Of a stretch of 64,000 bases of DNA, positions 60,251 through 64,000 are shown in pieces. The stretch is from Sphagnum compactum (taxonomy: Eukaryota > Bryophyta > Sphagnopsida > Sphagnales), in the NCBI GenBank assembly GCA_965153455.1, contig OZ234500.1, positions 1,240,001 to 1,304,000 of the forward strand, given 5' to 3'. Every line of letters starts with the position of its first letter. Within the stretch, counting starts at the first letter, position 1. The notes below the pieces were generated by a model. That model ran no database searches and was not told the origin of the DNA. It saw nothing but the letters and a program-made list of their open reading frames with translations. A program made the position numbers and the translations under genes.

Positions 60251-61073
60251 GCACAAATTAAAGCTAACAACCAAGAATCAAGACTTTTAAAAATAGTTTA
60301 AAACAATTTAGGTTATGCATCTGGTTTGAAATAGCCACTATTCGGAACTTCCAATTTAGCACATGCATTTCCATAAAATAATTTGTCAGTGTTTGACCTG
60401 GGTATTCGATTTTGTTAATAACTTCTATTATTAGAATGATTATTGATAATCAGAGGATTATTTAAAATATTTCAGTCACAGAACTGTTGGTTTTGACTAT
60501 TTAAAAAAAAGCAAAATCAAAGAGCAACTGGTTTCAGTTATTTCAAAAAACCTCAAAGAACCAGAAGTTTCCATGAAAGAAATGGTAAAGAAGCAGAGGT
60601 TATGAATGCAATTACTAGAATTTTTTCAATTTTGAGAACCATGACTATATACCAGAATGCATTCTAAGAATTTTTTAGAGGCACAGTCATGAACCCCTAA
60701 GAACCACCCTGGTCTGTTCCTGTTTTTGATAACCACCTGACACTTAGCAAATGCAATGCTTAGCTGAATTAGATTATGCAAGAGACCCCTGTTGCCCATT
60801 TGATGACGTCTACTACAGCACCATACTTACAAACTGATGTTCAAAAAATTCTGTCTGTAATGGCACAAATCCCAATCCTCAAATAATAGGACTGGTCACT
60901 GGACACAGGACAATAGCATTCCTGTTCATCGCATATGAGTGCTTATGTTTGACCATCTCCGAGTTTCTGGGTGTTATCAATATCTGTTGCAACAGTATTA
61001 TTATATCAATCTCAAAAGTAATAATACTCTATGAGCCCCCAAAGTGATCAATTCACAAATCCTTACTATAAGG

Positions 61074-61596
61074 CATCTCCATCTACACCCTATTCGGGCT
61101 TGTATAAAGGTAACCACAACCAACAGAAAGTGTACATTATTCCCCCATCCTCACCCACTAACATGAAAAAAGTGGACCGAATAAAGTGAGACACTATTTA
61201 AAATTTGTCGTCATTTGGGCTAATCATTAGGGTTGGGCAATATAAAAAACAGTCATTTCCTTTAACTGGCCCTCTTGGAGGACACAGTGTCCCAGCCATG
61301 TAAAGTGTGTCTTGGCAGTGTTTTTTATTTGGCAAATTTTCACATGTGGTGACTAAAGAATTTGAATTTTTTGGAAAAACTTTTTTAAGTGTAATTTTTT
61401 GTAAGTACTAAAATTTTGGAAAAAATCAACAAATTGGAAAACCACAACATTGAGAAAAAAGAAAAAAGAAAAACCCTTGTCATGAGCATATTAACACACC
61501 CAAACTGATTTTCACTTGTCACACTATTTGACTACTACTATACTTCATCCAAAATATAGCCTGCGGGCCAATCTTCTGCTGTGAGTGGAGATGCTC
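61074..61596. mobile_element. Possible MITE with GCATCTCCA terminal inverted repeats
   Basis: The left end ggcatctccatctaca and the right end, read in reverse, gagcatctccactcacag share an inverted gcatctcca core with further partial matches. The interior has no coding capacity. Such gagcatctcca ends are common on plant non-autonomous elements. I saw no convincing target duplication, so the borders are provisional. Confidence 0.45.
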
Positions 61597-61728
61597 AATT
61601 TAAGCAACTCTTGCACCACACTACAACGAATCATATCCGCCTCTGCATGCAAAAATGTTTTCATATAAGTGACCTCTCATTAAGATAACAAACATGAATA
61701 TAGCCCAGACCCAAAAGGAAGGCAGTAC

Positions 61729-62082
61729 TTAAGATGAAGCTAGGGGCACCGGCATCAGAATAACACAAAGGGTCCATCTCCCAAAGGACACAGTACCTCT
61801 GGTGAAAGCTAAGGGAAGACGTTCTCCCTCAACCATGACTTGTTCAGCAGATATTCGAGTCAATTTTTTGTTTTCCCCGAGGCGTCTGGGACTGCCCAAT
61901 CTAATGTTTAGTGGTGAAATATCATCAAACTCCTCCCATAAATTGGATCTGCAAATCTTTACATCCAAAATTTGAGGGCATTTTTGAGGCAAAATTGCCA
62001 AGCTTGACCAAACACAACAATTGCCACAGGTACCATGTGTTTTTAGCTCCCAGCTGAGGTACACAGTACGGAGTAGCCACAA
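61729..62082 (-). CDS. Putative exon(s) of an unrecognised protein
   Basis: A 117-codon minus-strand frame with readable, non-repetitive protein sequence (CPQILDVKICRSNLWEEFDD, SPLNIRLGSPRRLGENKKL) and balanced composition in otherwise AT-rich DNA. I do not recognise the family. A possible splice donor (agGTACTG) lies at about 61,797. It may belong to the same minus-strand gene as the frames at 62,787 and 63,565, but the splice links could not be proved. Confidence 0.25.
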   Translation of the reverse strand: MWLLRTVYLSWELKTHGTCGNCCVWSSLAILPQKCPQILDVKICRSNLWEEFDDISPLNIRLGSPRRLGENKKLTRISAEQVMVEGERLPLAFTRGTVSFGRWTLCVILMPVPLASS

Positions 62083-62786
62083 AATGCATGTGTCAGAATC
62101 CTTAAAGAAAACGCTGGCCTGCCTGAAAAAGTATTGGGTTGGGTACCCAGTTACAGGAGGAGACCTAAGGTTCTTGGTAGGTGATTTAACTCTTGAATTT
62201 CAGTTCCTATGTCACTCCTATTCAGCCAAATTCCAAACTTGACTATCAAATCTTCTTCAGACAAAAAGGACATCTAACAACCTATAAGATCCTAAGAGAT
62301 ACAAATGTATCAATAACTTCACATTTTCAAGCAAACAAGCCAAGTCTTGTATTTCTTCAAGTGATGATTTTGCAAATCTCTTTTTATGTTCCAAATCTCA
62401 TTAATCTGAAGTCTCACCAGATGTAATTTCTTCAAGGATATCAACTATTATGTACTGGGGAAAATCATCTACAAATTATGCAGAGCAATACTAGGTGCAG
62501 TCTACCTCAGCAAGGGCAGCTAAACTAATTATTTAAGTACTCACACAAATAAGCTGGAAAGAATGAGGAGGGGCATGCCATTGAACATCAGTCTAACATA
62601 TGGACTTCTCACTGAAATTAGGTCTTCTTGGACACCTGCAAATTAACTTGTGCACAAGGTTTATGACTCACAAGTTCTATGGAAATCATCCAGTAGAATT
62701 TGTTACAAATTTGTCAAGCTGCAGCTTCCAAGTCGCAGTTATTGACAAGCACATTGAGCTTGTGGAATTTTTTTCTCTTTCGATAG
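62083..62786. other. AT-rich gap between possible exons
   Basis: No coding or repeat feature recognised. It would be an intron if the neighbouring minus-strand frames belong to one gene. Confidence 0.3.
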
Positions 62787-62993
62787 TCACAGCTTTGACA
62801 TAGAGTGCTTCAGCCTTCTATACATCATTGCTGGCTCCATCATGTGTTGCAGGAAGTCATTAACACTAGTCTTCCACAAATTATCTGTGAAGGATCTTGA
62901 GCCCCCTGTAAGACATTCAAGCTTCCAATGGACTTTCCCCTCAGTGCTAGCAGAAGCCTTGTCAGGCTGCACCGATTCCACAGAAACCTATGT
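62787..62993 (-). CDS. Putative exon of an unrecognised protein
   Basis: A minus-strand frame reading MESVQPDKASASTEGKVHWK, then LECLTGGSRSFTDNLWKTSV and DFLQHMMEPAMMYRRLKHSM. An acceptor-like atag precedes it at about 62,988. The sequence looks like ordinary globular protein, but I know no family for it. It may join to the frame at the right edge. Confidence 0.25.
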
Positions 62994-63564
62994 CTATCAA
63001 CATGACTAACTCAAGCTTTTCAGCAGTTTCTGATGGACTACAGAGAAATTTGAAATCAACTTCTTCAAACATTCAAAATAGGATGTGAATGAATGCACAA
63101 TAATGAAGAAGTATTTTGTTTTTGATCATTCAAGTGAAAACATTGAATGTATAATAATCTGAGCCTCAACAGGTGTTTTTGTTGCAAAGCTATATTGAAG
63201 GGTGAAAACCCTGCATGGCCATCAGTTGATAATGGTCATGAAAATGGGTGAGCCATGGAGCTGGTTGAAAAGAGCAAGCTCAATGTTAGTAGTTGAAACT
63301 TGAGAGATATCCCTGGAGCCCCTTCCTTTCAAAAACTAAAGGAACAAGCTGTATCTTCTTCTTCTTCTTCTTCTTCAAGATATCAATCAGAAAGATTTCC
63401 TTCTAGATCATCAGCTGCTAGGTCATGAACCTACCAAGCTTGAAAACTGAAGAGATCTATATTCTACACATGTAAAATTTCTGTCACCTGCAATTACATC
63501 TGATGCTTCGTGATAAGCATATGCAGAGATGTTGGTTTGACAATCTTTTTTTTCTCTAGACTAG
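62994..63564. other. Intergenic or intronic stretch with (CTT)n
   Basis: No coding feature was recognised. It contains the (CTT)n microsatellite at 63,354-63,376. If the right-edge frame ends at 63,565, this is its 3' region. Confidence 0.3.
63354..63376. repeat. (CTT)n microsatellite
   Basis: Nearly eight uninterrupted ctt/tct trinucleotide units. Confidence 0.85.
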
Positions 63565-64000
63565 TCAAGGCTTCCAAAGCTTCTTTCTCAAAGAAGTAGC
63601 AGTTGAACCAATTGAATCTGCATCATATTCTCCTGCGGCAGCTGCTGAAGGACGTGCAACTGGTAGAAAGCTGCTGTCCACAACTCCGCGACTCTGCAAG
63701 TTTGAGTTCTGCAACATCTTGAGCTGCTGGACAGTACCACCAGACGAGGATTTCACCCTGTGAGCTGCTCCACCATTGAAATGGGAAGAAAGCGTGTATT
63801 TGGAAGCACGAATTGCAACAGGCGCAGCACAGCTCCCCACGCTCTCCACAGGGCTGTACTGCTCTTGGCTGTCTTCGTCTTCGTTTTCGTCCTGCAATAT
63901 GCAGCTCCTTTCCCGGCCCTCGGCAACTTGATTCGTCCAAGAGCTCAAACATGATCCGCGAGTGCCACCGAATCGCGCGAGCTTGAACTTCGCCACTCCA
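63565..64000 (-). CDS. C-terminal part of an unrecognised protein, runs off the right edge
   Basis: An open frame of more than 140 codons that stays open to the end of the window, reading ..GVAKFKLARFGGTRGSCLSS inward. There is an acidic patch (LQDENEDEDSQEQ), a Ser/Ala/Gly-rich middle and a basic C-terminus SLRKKLWKP followed by a stop at 63,567-63,565. The DNA is clearly GC-richer than its surroundings, as expected for coding sequence. No true start codon is inside the window, and the family is not recognised. The low-complexity character suggests a disordered region. Confidence 0.4.
   Translation of the reverse strand, partial: GVAKFKLARFGGTRGSCLSSWTNQVAEGRERSCILQDENEDEDSQEQYSPVESVGSCAAPVAIRASKYTLSSHFNGGAAHRVKSSSGGTVQQLKMLQNSNLQSRGVVDSSFLPVARPSAAAAGEYDADSIGSTATSLRKKLWKP

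Larger units (their letters stand above)
55741..61073. other. Gene-poor region rich in degenerate repeats
   Basis: No recognisable gene. It contains a 36-bp tandem duplication (56,295 and 56,331, ttattcagattcgacaactc), agaacca/ggttctt-rich stretches at 56,940-57,370 and 60,480-60,730 that look related, and a motif ggagatctca..tgacgaaac followed by (AAAAC)n at 57,849-57,890 resembling 19,672-19,715. Further on are a diverged ataccag-rich stretch (58,900-59,080) and a degenerate (aaacttgagcacaaac)-type repeat at 59,995-60,250. One short frame at 59,657-59,899 (+) is unrecognised. Confidence 0.4.

Noticed and set aside
1-64000. A new multi-gene system or biosynthetic cluster
   Set aside because: The recognisable host genes (glutamine synthetase, PR-5-like, SPX) are unrelated in function, far apart and on different strands. 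The remainder is repeat-derived or unrecognised.

Overview
The window looks like nuclear DNA of a land plant. The only confidently recognisable host genes are intron-rich (GT..AG introns), widely spaced and plant-typical, and the rest is AT-rich intergenic DNA with decayed transposons. The chromodomain-bearing Ty3/gypsy element, the LINE-type reverse-transcriptase remnants and the low gene density would fit a moss or another non-seed plant. That placement is an inference, and no species can be named from this sequence.

Layout. 1-6 kb: a complete 14-exon cytosolic glutamine synthetase gene (+). 6-14 kb: AT-rich DNA without a recognisable gene. 14.0-15.3 kb: a small thaumatin-like (PR-5) gene (+), N-terminus frame-disrupted, followed by a four-copy tandem repeat. 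15.5-21 kb: no recognisable gene. 21.0-22.8 kb: a gene for a stand-alone SPX-domain (phosphate / inositol-pyrophosphate sensing) protein (-). 24-25.2 kb: two foldback structures. 27-28.5 kb: the gag-protease end of a dead Ty1/copia element (-) with its primer-binding site. 28.5-43.9 kb: gene-poor, with tandem duplications, hairpins, inverted repeats, dispersed repeat pairs, a tRNA-like sequence, minisatellites and a LINE C-terminal remnant (-). 43,925-50,432: a complete, dead Ty3/gypsy chromovirus (-) with both LTRs and an intact 5-bp target duplication AGTGA. It carries two younger MITE insertions, one CACTA-like and one hAT-like. 50.4-51.4 kb: the reverse-transcriptase part of a LINE-type element (-). 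51.4-61 kb: degenerate repeats. 61-64 kb: a terminal-inverted-repeat element, then three possible minus-strand exons of unrecognised gene(s), the last running off the right edge.

The three recognisable host genes (nitrogen assimilation, defence-type PR-5, phosphate sensing) do not form a functional cluster. Exon boundaries were worked out by hand from family similarity, reading phase and GT/AG sites. No similarity search was possible. The best-supported unusual material is the nested transposon history, above all the hAT-like insertion in one LTR whose sister LTR keeps the empty site. I found no convincing new multi-gene system.
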